Assembly: GCA_947253615.1 (NCBI GenBank)
Contig: CAMYAA010000032.1
Location: forward strand, 1-7,826
Direction: 5' to 3'
From: an uncultured Sutterellaceae bacterium
GTDB lineage: Bacteria; Pseudomonadota; Gammaproteobacteria; Burkholderiales; Burkholderiaceae_F
Length of the DNA stretch: 7,826 nucleotides
In this document: in pieces, positions 1 through 6,341 of the stretch
Position numbering within the stretch: the stretch's first letter is position 1
How the letters are laid out: the number at the start of each line of letters is the position of its first letter
Position numbers and translations under genes: made by a program
Notes under the pieces: model-generated
What the model saw: the letters and a program-made list of their open reading frames with translations, nothing else
Told to the model about the DNA's origin: nothing
Databases searched by the model: none

Positions 1-30
1 GGGAAGCTTGATAAAGGAGGTTATCGTCAT
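1..30 (-). CDS. possible 5' end of a leftward gene (partial)
   Basis: On the minus strand an ATG at 30-28 opens a frame that runs off the left edge (MTITSFIKLP, 10 residues). A good -10-like hexamer, TACAAT, lies on the same strand at 76-71, which would give a leader of about 35 nt. I found no convincing -35 box, and the ribosome site is weak (only TTGAG just before the ATG). Ten residues are too few to name a product. The competing reading is a plus-strand frame open from base 1 to a TAA at 133-135, so both are low-confidence. Confidence 0.2.
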   Translation of the reverse strand, partial: MTITSFIKLP

Positions 31-53
31 AACTCAAAAATGATAGTCGTGGA

Positions 54-129
54 CAAAATCGTTGCGCTCTATTGTAGAGGGTTCGGATTAAGCCTAAGCT
101 TATCGAACCGAGAGCGAGGATCGATTTTG
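54..129. repeat. nested interrupted inverted repeat (about 25 bp paired)
   Basis: Four pairs of complementary arms are nested around one centre: CAAAATCG 54-61 with CGATTTTG 122-129; CGCTCT 65-70 with AGAGCG 111-116; GGTTCG 80-85 with CGAACC 104-109; and TAAGC 89-93 with GCTTA 98-102 around a CTAA loop. The unpaired parts are short, the largest being 71-79, which holds TACAAT on the minus strand. It sits between the terminator-like hairpin after tatD and the left edge. It could be a structured RNA, a REP/MITE-like element or a cruciform over a promoter; the sequence alone does not decide. There is no T-run after either arm, so it is not a simple terminator. Confidence 0.6.
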
Positions 130-146
130 CGTTAACGTTTGTTTCG

Positions 147-176
147 AAAGGGCGAGCGGGGCCAGAAAAGCCCCGC
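147..176 (-). terminator. terminator-like hairpin after tatD
   Basis: GCGGGGC (156-162) and GCCCCGC (170-176) form a perfect 7-bp GC-rich stem with a 7-nt loop. It begins 19 nt beyond the tatD stop codon. In the direction of tatD transcription the stem is followed by TCGCCCTTTCG, so the T-run is short and late (only three T). It probably ends or attenuates the exporter-tatD transcript, but it is not a textbook intrinsic terminator. Confidence 0.45.
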
Positions 177-194
177 GACTATGGCGCCTTTGAC

Positions 195-971
195 TTAGGC
201 GGGCAATTGGAAAAAGCGTTGAGCATTCGCCGTGGTCGCACGAGCGACGTCTTCGTAGCGTAGTCCACGTAAGTCCGCATGAACCTGCGCAATGGGGGCT
301 ACCATTGTTGGATCACAACGCTTCCCACGAAAGGGCACGGGGGCCATGTACGGGCAATCCGTCTCGAGCATTAAATGCTCAAGGGGCACGGCTTTGGAGA
401 TTTCACGCAGCTCATCATTCTTTTTAAACGTGATATTGCCCGTGAAGCTCACCATCCCACCTAAACGCACTGTTTTTTGGGCCGCTTCCAGAGAGCCCGA
501 GAAGCAATGCATCACAAAGGGCACCCCTTCGTGCTCTGCAAGGATTTCAAGGGCTTCATCTTCCGCATCACGCGCATGGATGATCAAGGGCTTGTGAAGA
601 CGCTTGGCGGCTTCAATATGACGCTCGAAACGATCGAATTGCCATTGAGGACGCGTCGGACACCAATAAAAGTCTAAGCCCGTCTCTCCGACAGCACGAA
701 TGGCCTCGGGTGAGCAACGCTCGACAATCTCCTCCACGCTAGGCTCCCAGTCCGATTCGTACTCGGGATGGAGCGCCCAGGCGCCCCAAAGGTAGCCTGG
801 GTGTTGAGCGAGTAATGCCATCAAGGGCGCATACTCTTTTTCTTCACAGGAAACGACCATCGCGCCCACGAGCCCTTGGGCTTTCATGGCCGCAATGACG
901 GCGTCTCGATCGCCATCAAAAGCGTCGGCGTTAATGTGCGAGTGCGAATCAAATAAAGGGAGTGTGCTCAT
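195..971 (-). CDS. tatD: TatD-family metal-dependent hydrolase (DNase)
   Basis: This is a 258-residue cytoplasmic TIM-barrel hydrolase of the amidohydrolase superfamily. Family members are Mg2+-dependent 3'-5' exonucleases or deoxyribonucleases linked to DNA repair and turnover. Expected metal and active-site residues are present: the HxH pair H10/H12 in FDSHSH, E96 in the signature GETGLDFYW, H132 in IIHARDA, H155 in MHCFSG and D204 in ETDCPYMAPVPFRGKR. The length matches the usual 255-265 residues and the C-terminal TTANAQRFF helix is intact. It starts 6 nt after the stop of the second permease, so it is almost certainly co-transcribed with the exporter; its own ribosome site is weak (AAAGACGC). 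The paralogues TatD, YcfH and YjjV cannot be separated by eye, so the symbol means the family. The older idea that TatD takes part in Tat export is not supported by family biochemistry. Confidence 0.95.
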   Translation of the reverse strand: MSTLPLFDSHSHINADAFDGDRDAVIAAMKAQGLVGAMVVSCEEKEYAPLMALLAQHPGYLWGAWALHPEYESDWEPSVEEIVERCSPEAIRAVGETGLDFYWCPTRPQWQFDRFERHIEAAKRLHKPLIIHARDAEDEALEILAEHEGVPFVMHCFSGSLEAAQKTVRLGGMVSFTGNITFKKNDELREISKAVPLEHLMLETDCPYMAPVPFRGKRCDPTMVAPIAQVHADLRGLRYEDVARATTANAQRFFQLPA

Positions 972-977
972 GCGTCT

Positions 978-2174
978 TTAGGATTTCGGTTTAAGGGAAG
1001 GCGTTAAGGCCTCAGGCGCCACTAACGCGGCACGATGTTTTTGGGCAAAGTACCAGGCCAAGAGGGCATAAGCCACGCACAAGCATAAGAGCTGCAAGGC
1101 GGGCCAGGTTAAGCGAGCCATGCTCGCGCCGTCTTGACTCACGGCCACTAACCCACGAATGGTCGGGGTTGAAGGAATGAGTTGGGCAATGCCATAGACC
1201 CACGGGTTCGTAATGTTTTGAATGGGCCAAATGGTCCCGGCAATAAAGGAGGCTGGGGCACTGATCATCACGACCGCCTGACTCGTGTAGGCGTTTGAGC
1301 CCATCATGAGCGTGATCGCTAGGCCCATCAACGTAATCGCCAAGACGTAAAGTGTGCCAATAAAGAGCACCGCCAAGGGATTTTCCATACTGCCGAATTG
1401 ATAGAACCAGAAGTCAAACCCTTCGGTGTAGAGAAACCAAACAAAGCCCATGACCCAGAAAGCAAAGACCATCGCTAAGCCTAAACGAATCGGATAGCGT
1501 AAGGCCGACTCCACAAAGGGAATGCGTGGCTTTTGCACTAACCACCCGCCCAAAGAGAGCGAAATGGCCATTAAAAGCACCGCTTGAATAATGACGGGCG
1601 CAATAATTGGGACCGTATAGTTGGCGTAGCCCCCAATTTCGTTAAAGCGATAATTGGTGACGAGCCCTGGGGCTTGATGCTCTTCTTTGAGTAAGAGGGT
1701 TTCGTTCGTGCCCGTGCCTAAAACGGCGGCTTGATCAAGCACGCGGTTGGGCGAGGTAACCACCCCCGCTAACGCGGCGTGAACGGCACGCCCTTTCACA
1801 GGATAGGCCCCATTGGAGGTGACTTCGATCGGGGCATTTTCGCCCAAGGCCATCGATTTTTCGTAGCCACGATCAATCGTAATGACCACCGCCACTTTAT
1901 TGTTAAGTAAGGCCTCTTTCCCAACACTCACTTCATCAGTGACGAAGTGAAGGTTCACCGCTGGGGCCGCATCGAGTTCTTGGATCAAGTGGCGTGACGT
2001 GCTCGAGCGATCCAAGTCCACCACGGCCACGGGAATGTTCGTAATGCTTTGATTTAAGTACGGCCACGCGTAAAAGATTAAATATCCCACGACCGCGAGC
2101 GCAAAAAGAGCAAACGTATCACGGTTTTTTAATCCATGGACTAACGTGTCCTTAAAGACTTTCCAAAACGTCAT
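978..2174 (-). CDS. ABC-2-type transporter permease (YbhR/YbhS/YhhJ-like), second of pair
   Basis: This 398-residue inner-membrane protein has the ABC2_membrane_3 architecture: a first membrane helix (about 21-38), a large periplasmic domain (about 40-185), then five helices (about 186-208, 230-250, 265-290, 298-316 and 356-376). The periplasmic domain opens with the family-typical stretch IPVAVVDLDRS (47-57). The loop SAPASFIAGTIWPIQN, with the following LIPSTPTIRG, matches the conserved region before the last helix of these permeases. Its ATG overlaps the stop of the preceding permease by 4 nt (ATGA), and AAGGAG at 2188-2183 is a good ribosome site 8 nt upstream. The overlap suggests translational coupling and a heterodimer with its neighbour. 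No ATP-binding motifs are present. The C-terminal 20 residues are a soluble tail. Confidence 0.93.
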   Translation of the reverse strand: MTFWKVFKDTLVHGLKNRDTFALFALAVVGYLIFYAWPYLNQSITNIPVAVVDLDRSSTSRHLIQELDAAPAVNLHFVTDEVSVGKEALLNNKVAVVITIDRGYEKSMALGENAPIEVTSNGAYPVKGRAVHAALAGVVTSPNRVLDQAAVLGTGTNETLLLKEEHQAPGLVTNYRFNEIGGYANYTVPIIAPVIIQAVLLMAISLSLGGWLVQKPRIPFVESALRYPIRLGLAMVFAFWVMGFVWFLYTEGFDFWFYQFGSMENPLAVLFIGTLYVLAITLMGLAITLMMGSNAYTSQAVVMISAPASFIAGTIWPIQNITNPWVYGIAQLIPSTPTIRGLVAVSQDGASMARLTWPALQLLCLCVAYALLAWYFAQKHRAALVAPEALTPSLKPKS

Positions 2175-3379
2175 GACGTAGGCTCCTTCGGGAGAGGATT
2201 CGCCGAGGCTTCATCGCGCCATTGATAAAAGCGTTTGGTGAGAATGAGTGCGCCCACGACAAAAGGAATCACCACAAAGAGGGCGAGGTGTCCACATTGG
2301 GCCCACACCGTACTCGCTGGTGTCCCTAACGCAAAGATATTGCCCTGAATGGCCAAATAGTGTGTAAGCGGCAAGAGTTGGCCAAAGTAGCTCGCCCCTG
2401 GCGTCATCGCGCTAAACGGGAACGAGAATCCCGTGAAGGGAAAGCTTGGTGCAAAGGCCATGCACGCGAGCGAAATCGCAATCACCCACGAGGGGGCAAT
2501 GGACAAAAAGAGTGTGCAGTAAGCGACCGTGGAGAGCACTAAAAGCACCATACTCAACGCCCAAAGGCCTAAGCTACCCAAGGGGGCAAAGCCCATAAAG
2601 CCGGCGAAATAAGCGATCCATCCCCAGCCAATCAAGATATAAAAGAGCGTCCAGGGTAAGACTCGCCCCAAGAGCGCCGCCAATGGCGAGCCCTTCGCGA
2701 GCGTTAACCAGGCGTTCATATTTTTTTCACGCCAATTGCGCACTAATACGCCCGTGACCGTGAGCGCACAGCCTAAAACGATTAACCCCGGAATGAGGGT
2801 GGCTAATAAATAGGGATTGAAGTTAAAACTTGGATTCCCTAATAAAACCCCGTCGGGGATGGTCGCGCGTAAACGATCTTCGTTGGCTTTAATGGAGCCC
2901 CCGAGCATCATGGTTTTTAAAACCGCACCGGTATGGAGTTTAGTGTGCAAGAACGCTTGTTTGACGTCGGATTCAATGGTCGTCCCCACGGCGTAATAGC
3001 TCTTATTGATTTGGAGTTCGACCGTGCCGCCCAAGCCATTAAAGTTATCACGCGTGTAGTGTTCTGGAATCACTAGCGTCGCATAGGTCTGTCCATTACG
3101 TAAGGCCGCTTCTGCACGTTCGCGATCACTAAAGCCAATCCATTCAATGGAGGGCAGGGCATCGAGCGACATAATGAGTTCGTGCGAGAGTCGGCCCCCG
3201 TCGATATTGACGAGACCCACCGGGAGGTGTCGCATTAAGCCAGGCCCAAAGGAGTTGGCTACGAAAATGAGCCAGAACACGGGCAGTAAAAGTCCCGTGA
3301 TCCATTCCCAGGGGCGTTTAGGGAGGGTACGCACTTCTTCGCGCGCCACGTCCCAAACGCGACTAAAAAATCCGATCAT
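2171..3379 (-). CDS. ABC-2-type transporter permease (YbhS/YbhR/YhhJ-like), first of pair
   Basis: This 402-residue inner-membrane protein has the same plan as the next gene: helix 1 at about 27-43, a periplasmic domain at about 45-188 beginning LPVGLVNIDGG, and five helices at about 190-212, 237-260, 267-290, 297-318 and 363-381. FAPSFPFTGFSFPFSAM (309-325) and QLLPLTHYLAIQG (334-346) correspond to the conserved segment before the last helix in this family. It begins 3 nt after the HlyD-type stop, with GGAG at 3392-3389 as ribosome site 9 nt upstream. It probably forms the inner-membrane channel with the following permease and is contacted by the HlyD-type adaptor. It lacks Walker or signature motifs. 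It differs clearly from its partner, so the pair is an old paralogy rather than a recent duplication. Substrate unknown. Confidence 0.93.
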   Translation of the reverse strand: MIGFFSRVWDVAREEVRTLPKRPWEWITGLLLPVFWLIFVANSFGPGLMRHLPVGLVNIDGGRLSHELIMSLDALPSIEWIGFSDRERAEAALRNGQTYATLVIPEHYTRDNFNGLGGTVELQINKSYYAVGTTIESDVKQAFLHTKLHTGAVLKTMMLGGSIKANEDRLRATIPDGVLLGNPSFNFNPYLLATLIPGLIVLGCALTVTGVLVRNWREKNMNAWLTLAKGSPLAALLGRVLPWTLFYILIGWGWIAYFAGFMGFAPLGSLGLWALSMVLLVLSTVAYCTLFLSIAPSWVIAISLACMAFAPSFPFTGFSFPFSAMTPGASYFGQLLPLTHYLAIQGNIFALGTPASTVWAQCGHLALFVVIPFVVGALILTKRFYQWRDEASANPLPKEPTS

Positions 3380-3382
3380 GGA

Positions 3383-4384
3383 TTAGCGCTCCAAAATAAC
3401 GCTCATACCAGGACGCATCCCTTCCACGGGAGCGAGTGCACGGGCACGCACTTCAAAGGTACGTAAGTCGTACCCCGTGTTTTGGCGCGTGGCACGCCAC
3501 GTGGCGTATTCGCCGCGCGGATTGATCCAATCGACCTTGAAGTCCACCGACTTCTTTAACGCCGGTAAATAGGCCTTAAATTGGGTGCCCATCTTGAATT
3601 CGTTGAGATCGTCTTCACGCACGTTAAACGTGACCCACATATCGTTCATGTCCGTGACGAGAACGACCGGGAATCCAGCCGGGGCAATTTCCCCTTCTTG
3701 CATAATGATGCGGGTGACTTCACCGGCGACGGGGCTCGTCACCTTGGCTTCGTCCGCTAAGCTCGTCACTAAGTTCACGCCGCTTTGCGCTTGGGCAACC
3801 AACGCCTTGGCGGCTTCTTTATCTTCAACGCGAGCGCCTTCTTCGAGCGCGGAGACTTTCGCCTGTGCCATCAACACCAATTCTTTAGCGGCTTGGTACT
3901 TGGCTTTGATTTCGTCGTACTGTTGAGCGGGAATTAACCCCTCTTTATAGAGGGCGGCCAAACGGTTGTAAGAGCTCTGAGCGAAGTTTAAACCTGCTTT
4001 TGCACGTGCCAAGTCCGCCTTAGCGGCTTCTTTTTCCTGAACGCGAGCGCCCGTCATGGCCAATTGTTCTTTGGCTTTAGCGGCCGCTTCTTGGGCTTTA
4101 GCGCCCGCGAGTTTCGCGTCGATTTCAGGGAGCGTTAATTCCGCGACTTGTTCGCCGGCCTTCACATTCTGACCTTCGGTCACGAGTAAGCGATAGACGC
4201 GTCCCGGGACTTTACTGGCCACGGAAATCGTTTTGGCATCGACCATCCCTTGAAGCGGAACGGGATCAGGATGAGTGGCTTTCCAAGCCCCCCAGCCAAT
4301 AAAAACAGCGACCCCTAAAAGGGCGATCCCCCCAATGAGGGCTGGCGTTTTCGACGGAGCTTTTGACGCAGTATTATCAGTCAT
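3383..4384 (-). CDS. HlyD-family periplasmic adaptor (membrane fusion protein)
   Basis: This 333-residue adaptor would link the inner-membrane permeases to the TolC-type duct. It has a short cytoplasmic N-terminus and one membrane anchor (about 16-35, rich in G, V and I). A first lipoyl half follows (about 47-84, with SKVPGRVYRLLVTEGQNVKAG), then an alpha-helical coiled-coil hairpin (about 88-212, rich in Ala, Lys and Glu). The second lipoyl half is at about 213-245 (VTSPVAGEVTRIIMQEGE), and a beta-barrel runs to the end. The tail DLRTFEVRARA...GMRPGMSVIL is typical of adaptors paired with ABC-2 permeases, such as YbhG and YhiI. The coiled coil holds an internal repeat (residues 112-123 and 183-194). 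It lies 36 nt after the TolC-type gene; the ribosome site is weak (AAGTGA). It could be mistaken for an RND or MFS adaptor, but the adjacent genes are ABC-2 permeases. Confidence 0.95.
   Translation of the reverse strand: MTDNTASKAPSKTPALIGGIALLGVAVFIGWGAWKATHPDPVPLQGMVDAKTISVASKVPGRVYRLLVTEGQNVKAGEQVAELTLPEIDAKLAGAKAQEAAAKAKEQLAMTGARVQEKEAAKADLARAKAGLNFAQSSYNRLAALYKEGLIPAQQYDEIKAKYQAAKELVLMAQAKVSALEEGARVEDKEAAKALVAQAQSGVNLVTSLADEAKVTSPVAGEVTRIIMQEGEIAPAGFPVVLVTDMNDMWVTFNVREDDLNEFKMGTQFKAYLPALKKSVDFKVDWINPRGEYATWRATRQNTGYDLRTFEVRARALAPVEGMRPGMSVILER
3803..4051. repeat. 36-bp direct repeat inside the adaptor gene (3803-3838 and 4016-4051)
   Basis: Two 36-bp segments in the same orientation and reading frame match at 32 of 36 positions by eye. 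They encode GARVQEKEAAKA (residues 112-123) and GARVEDKEAAKA (183-194), one on each half of the coiled-coil hairpin. The near-identity at DNA level, including codon choice for GARV and KEAAKA, suggests a fairly recent internal duplication or gene conversion rather than just shared Ala/Lys/Glu composition. Confidence 0.75.
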
Positions 4385-4420
4385 TTTCGTGTGTCACTTA
4401 TCTAGTCGTTTACGGGGAGA

Positions 4421-6103
4421 TTAATGCACGTAAACAATATCGTTTCGATTTAAATCTTGAGGTAAGTCCATCATGGTGCCGCTAGCGGCATGGAGCATGA
4501 CCAAATTCATTACAAACTTAAAGGCCGCCGCGCGACGGGCCAATTCAGCGCCCGTCACCTTCGTACGAGCATTGTCTAAATCGGTCGCGGTGGAGAGCCC
4601 TTGGGCAAACGCAGCGCTACGGAGTTTTAAATTTTCCTTAGCGAGTAAAAGCGTGGTTTCCGTCAGCTCATAGGCTTGACGGGCTTCGTTCATCTGTAAC
4701 CAAGCGGTTTCAACGGCTTCTTCGACGCCATGACGCGCTTCGCTCTGCGCTGCCAAGGCCTTATCCACTAAGCTTTGCGCAGCTACCACATTTTGGGAGC
4801 GATCTAAGTTATCCCAAAGGGTAAAGCTCACGCCAATGCCAGCCATCCAATCGGGTTCAGGCAGCGTTAAATAGTGTTTGATTAAATTCTTGGTACCAAA
4901 GGCAAAGACCTTGGGCTTATAAGCCGCTTCAGCCGCTTTTACGGCCTGATTGGCCTGATTGTGTAGCGACGTGGTTTTAGCCAACATGGGCGAGTAGGCG
5001 GCTGCTTTGGCCTTCCAGTCGGCAAGCGTTCCTAAGTCCCCACGAATAATAAAGAGGGGCGTCGTTAATGGGGGCAACGTCTCTAAGCGTAAGCTCGTTT
5101 GCAATTGGTTTTTTGCGACTTCCAAATGCGTTTTGGCGTTCATCCAATCGGTATAGGCGTTGTCGCGTGAGACCTTGACGGCCAAGAATTCGACTTTGGA
5201 GATAATGCCGCGCTTTTTAAAGGCCTCGGCACGGCGAACGGCTTCGTCCTGATCTTTAAGGATCGAAGCGCGCAATTTCACTAAATTTTCGGCGAGTTGA
5301 ACGCCCCAGTAGCGACCCGCCATTTGTGCTTCGAGCGTGGTCTGATCTTGATCACGATCGGCACGAGCCTCGTCAACGGCGTAGCGAAGTTGTTCTTGTT
5401 TGGCAGTAATGAGGCCGCCCGTATAAATGGGCCAAACCGCATCGAGCGATACACGCGGACCACTCAAATCCATCTTGCGATGGATTTCAATGTGGTTGAG
5501 TCGTTGAGCAGCAGCCTCAGCGCCTTGAAGGACGGGACCGAGGGCTTGACCGAGTTGAGGGTTTTTTTGGCCAATCGCTCCGAGGGTTTGCAATCCTTTT
5601 TGGACGGCTGCGCCAATCCCGGTATCCATGCCGAGATCAATGGTTTTTGTGCCCCAGACTTGTTTTGCATTTAAGTCCACACGGGGACCACCTAACCAGC
5701 GAGCGCCTTTCGATTGGGCTTCGGCTCGAGAGACATTGGCGTTGGCCATGCGTAAACGATCGGCATTTTGACGTAACGTCGTCACCGCTTCGGTATAGCT
5801 CATCGGCGCGGTCGATAGACGTAAAGTATCGTTCGCACTCGATGTGGGCTCTGAGAAACTCGCCTGACTAAAGGTGAGCATGAATACGAGTGCAGCTGCA
5901 CCCAGTGGCTTAAAAGCAAAGGACGGCACTTTTCGAGTAATGTTCGCTTGAGTGTTATACACACGATTGCGGGGCTTTTTATGGACCCAAAAAGCATATT
6001 GAGCCAATAGGCTCAACACTAGGGACGCAATCAACCAGCCTCCATAATAGCGATAATTGTGTGAAAGTGCGAATCTAGAAGTGCCACAAAGGGAAAGAAG
6101 CAT
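4421..6103 (-). CDS. TolC-family outer membrane efflux protein
   Basis: This predicted outer-membrane duct has two OEP (PF02321-type) repeats of long amphipathic helices. The first spans roughly residues 100-335 (SYTEAVTTLRQNADRLRMANANVSRAEAQ onward) and the second roughly 355-555 (KAAEAAYKPKVFAFGTKNL to the LDNARTKVTGAELARR helix). It is the first gene of the exporter operon and ends 36 nt before the adaptor start. The N-terminus is uncertain. With the ATG at 6103 there are two hydrophobic segments: about 23-40 (WLIASLVLSLLAQYAFWV), then a signal-peptide-like stretch about 57-84 (RK...LGAAALVFMLTFSQASFS). A start near the second segment, such as GTG at 5962 or GTG at 5929, would give a normal secreted protein of about 500-515 residues, closer to the family's usual length. 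None of these starts has a strong ribosome site. No lipoprotein cysteine is seen after the signal-like segment. Confidence 0.9.
   Translation of the reverse strand: MLLSLCGTSRFALSHNYRYYGGWLIASLVLSLLAQYAFWVHKKPRNRVYNTQANITRKVPSFAFKPLGAAALVFMLTFSQASFSEPTSSANDTLRLSTAPMSYTEAVTTLRQNADRLRMANANVSRAEAQSKGARWLGGPRVDLNAKQVWGTKTIDLGMDTGIGAAVQKGLQTLGAIGQKNPQLGQALGPVLQGAEAAAQRLNHIEIHRKMDLSGPRVSLDAVWPIYTGGLITAKQEQLRYAVDEARADRDQDQTTLEAQMAGRYWGVQLAENLVKLRASILKDQDEAVRRAEAFKKRGIISKVEFLAVKVSRDNAYTDWMNAKTHLEVAKNQLQTSLRLETLPPLTTPLFIIRGDLGTLADWKAKAAAYSPMLAKTTSLHNQANQAVKAAEAAYKPKVFAFGTKNLIKHYLTLPEPDWMAGIGVSFTLWDNLDRSQNVVAAQSLVDKALAAQSEARHGVEEAVETAWLQMNEARQAYELTETTLLLAKENLKLRSAAFAQGLSTATDLDNARTKVTGAELARRAAAFKFVMNLVMLHAASGTMMDLPQDLNRNDIVYVH
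5999..6016. repeat. perfect 7-bp hairpin near the start of the TolC-type gene
   Basis: TTGAGCC (5999-6005) and GGCTCAA (6010-6016) are perfect inverted arms around a 4-nt loop. Read leftward, as the operon is transcribed, the stem is followed by TATGCTTTTTGG, a short T-run 5 nt after the stem. It lies inside the doubtful N-terminal extension of the TolC-type ORF. This is mild support for the idea that this stretch is untranslated leader carrying a weak attenuator rather than coding sequence. Confidence 0.4.
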
Positions 6104-6126
6104 GTCTAACCCGCATAGATTGGGCT

Positions 6127-6155
6127 TTTCCAGAATGGCTAAACAATGATACTAT
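6127..6155 (+). promoter_or_regulatory. candidate promoter for the nitrobindin-like gene
   Basis: TTTCCA (6127-6132, 4 of 6 to the -35 consensus) and TACTAT (6150-6155, 4 of 6 to the -10 consensus) are separated by exactly 17 bp. Transcription would start near 6162 and give a leader of about 180 nt before the ATG at 6342. The -10 lies inside the palindrome at 6143-6158. On the opposite strand TATCAT (6151-6146) could be the -10 of the exporter operon, but no -35 is recognisable there. Confidence 0.35.
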
Positions 6156-6158
6156 TGT
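6143..6158. promoter_or_regulatory. operator-like palindrome between divergent genes
   Basis: The half-sites ACAAT and ATTGT are separated by 6 nt and match as an inverted repeat at 12 of 16 positions. The site lies 40 bp upstream of the TolC-type ORF start, on top of both the rightward -10 candidate and a leftward TATCAT. A regulator bound here could control both directions at once. An identical flank, ATTGTGTG, recurs at 6056-6063. No regulator gene is visible in the window and I cannot assign a repressor family. Confidence 0.45.
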
Positions 6159-6182
6159 GTGCAGATGAGATTTCCCTCCTAG

Positions 6183-6293
6183 GGGTGAGCTCTCTCTCGG
6201 AGATGACCAGGTGCTGTTATACCCTCTGACCCTACGCTTTGGACTCGAGACTTAAGACCAACGTGGCGTGTAACACAAGGTGAATTCTCACCC
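6183..6293 (+). promoter_or_regulatory. foldable 5' leader of the nitrobindin-like gene
   Basis: GGGTGAG (6183-6189) and CTCACCC (6287-6293) are exact complements that could close a domain of about 110 nt. The 3' arm can instead fold locally: GGTGA (6279-6283) pairs with TCACC (6288-6292) around a 4-nt loop. The two pairings exclude each other. A smaller stem within pairs TTGG (6239-6242) with CCAA (6258-6261). Further on, CCAC (6315-6318) can pair with GTGG (6329-6332), which covers the weak ribosome site of the downstream ORF. I do not recognise a known riboswitch class. The region is otherwise free of convincing ORFs. Confidence 0.35.
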
Positions 6294-6341
6294 GGCCTCA
6301 AACGAATTTTTCAACCACAACCAAAATAGTGGATCCTCAAA

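Noticed and set aside
79..110. GGTTCG-type T-arm-like sequence suggesting a tRNA remnant
   Set aside because: No acceptor stem, anticodon arm or D arm can be drawn around it; it is explained by the nested inverted repeat.
2360..2542. 60-residue basic plus-strand ORF (MCKRQELAKVARPW...)
   Set aside because: Highly Arg/Lys/Glu-rich composition from reading antisense through a membrane-protein gene; no independent ribosome site or domain.
5297..5674. 125-residue plus-strand ORF opposite the TolC-type gene
   Set aside because: It is antisense to a clearly coding, family-recognisable helix region and shows no recognisable domain; it is a shadow of the real frame. The same applies to the other antisense frames within 195-7019.
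6190..6300. Possible 6S RNA: GGAGATG and CTCTGACCC resemble the 5' half of E. coli 6S in order and spacing
   Set aside because: The required 3' partner (a CATCTC-like closing strand) is missing and the full length would run into the nitrobindin-like CDS, so the likeness is probably chance.
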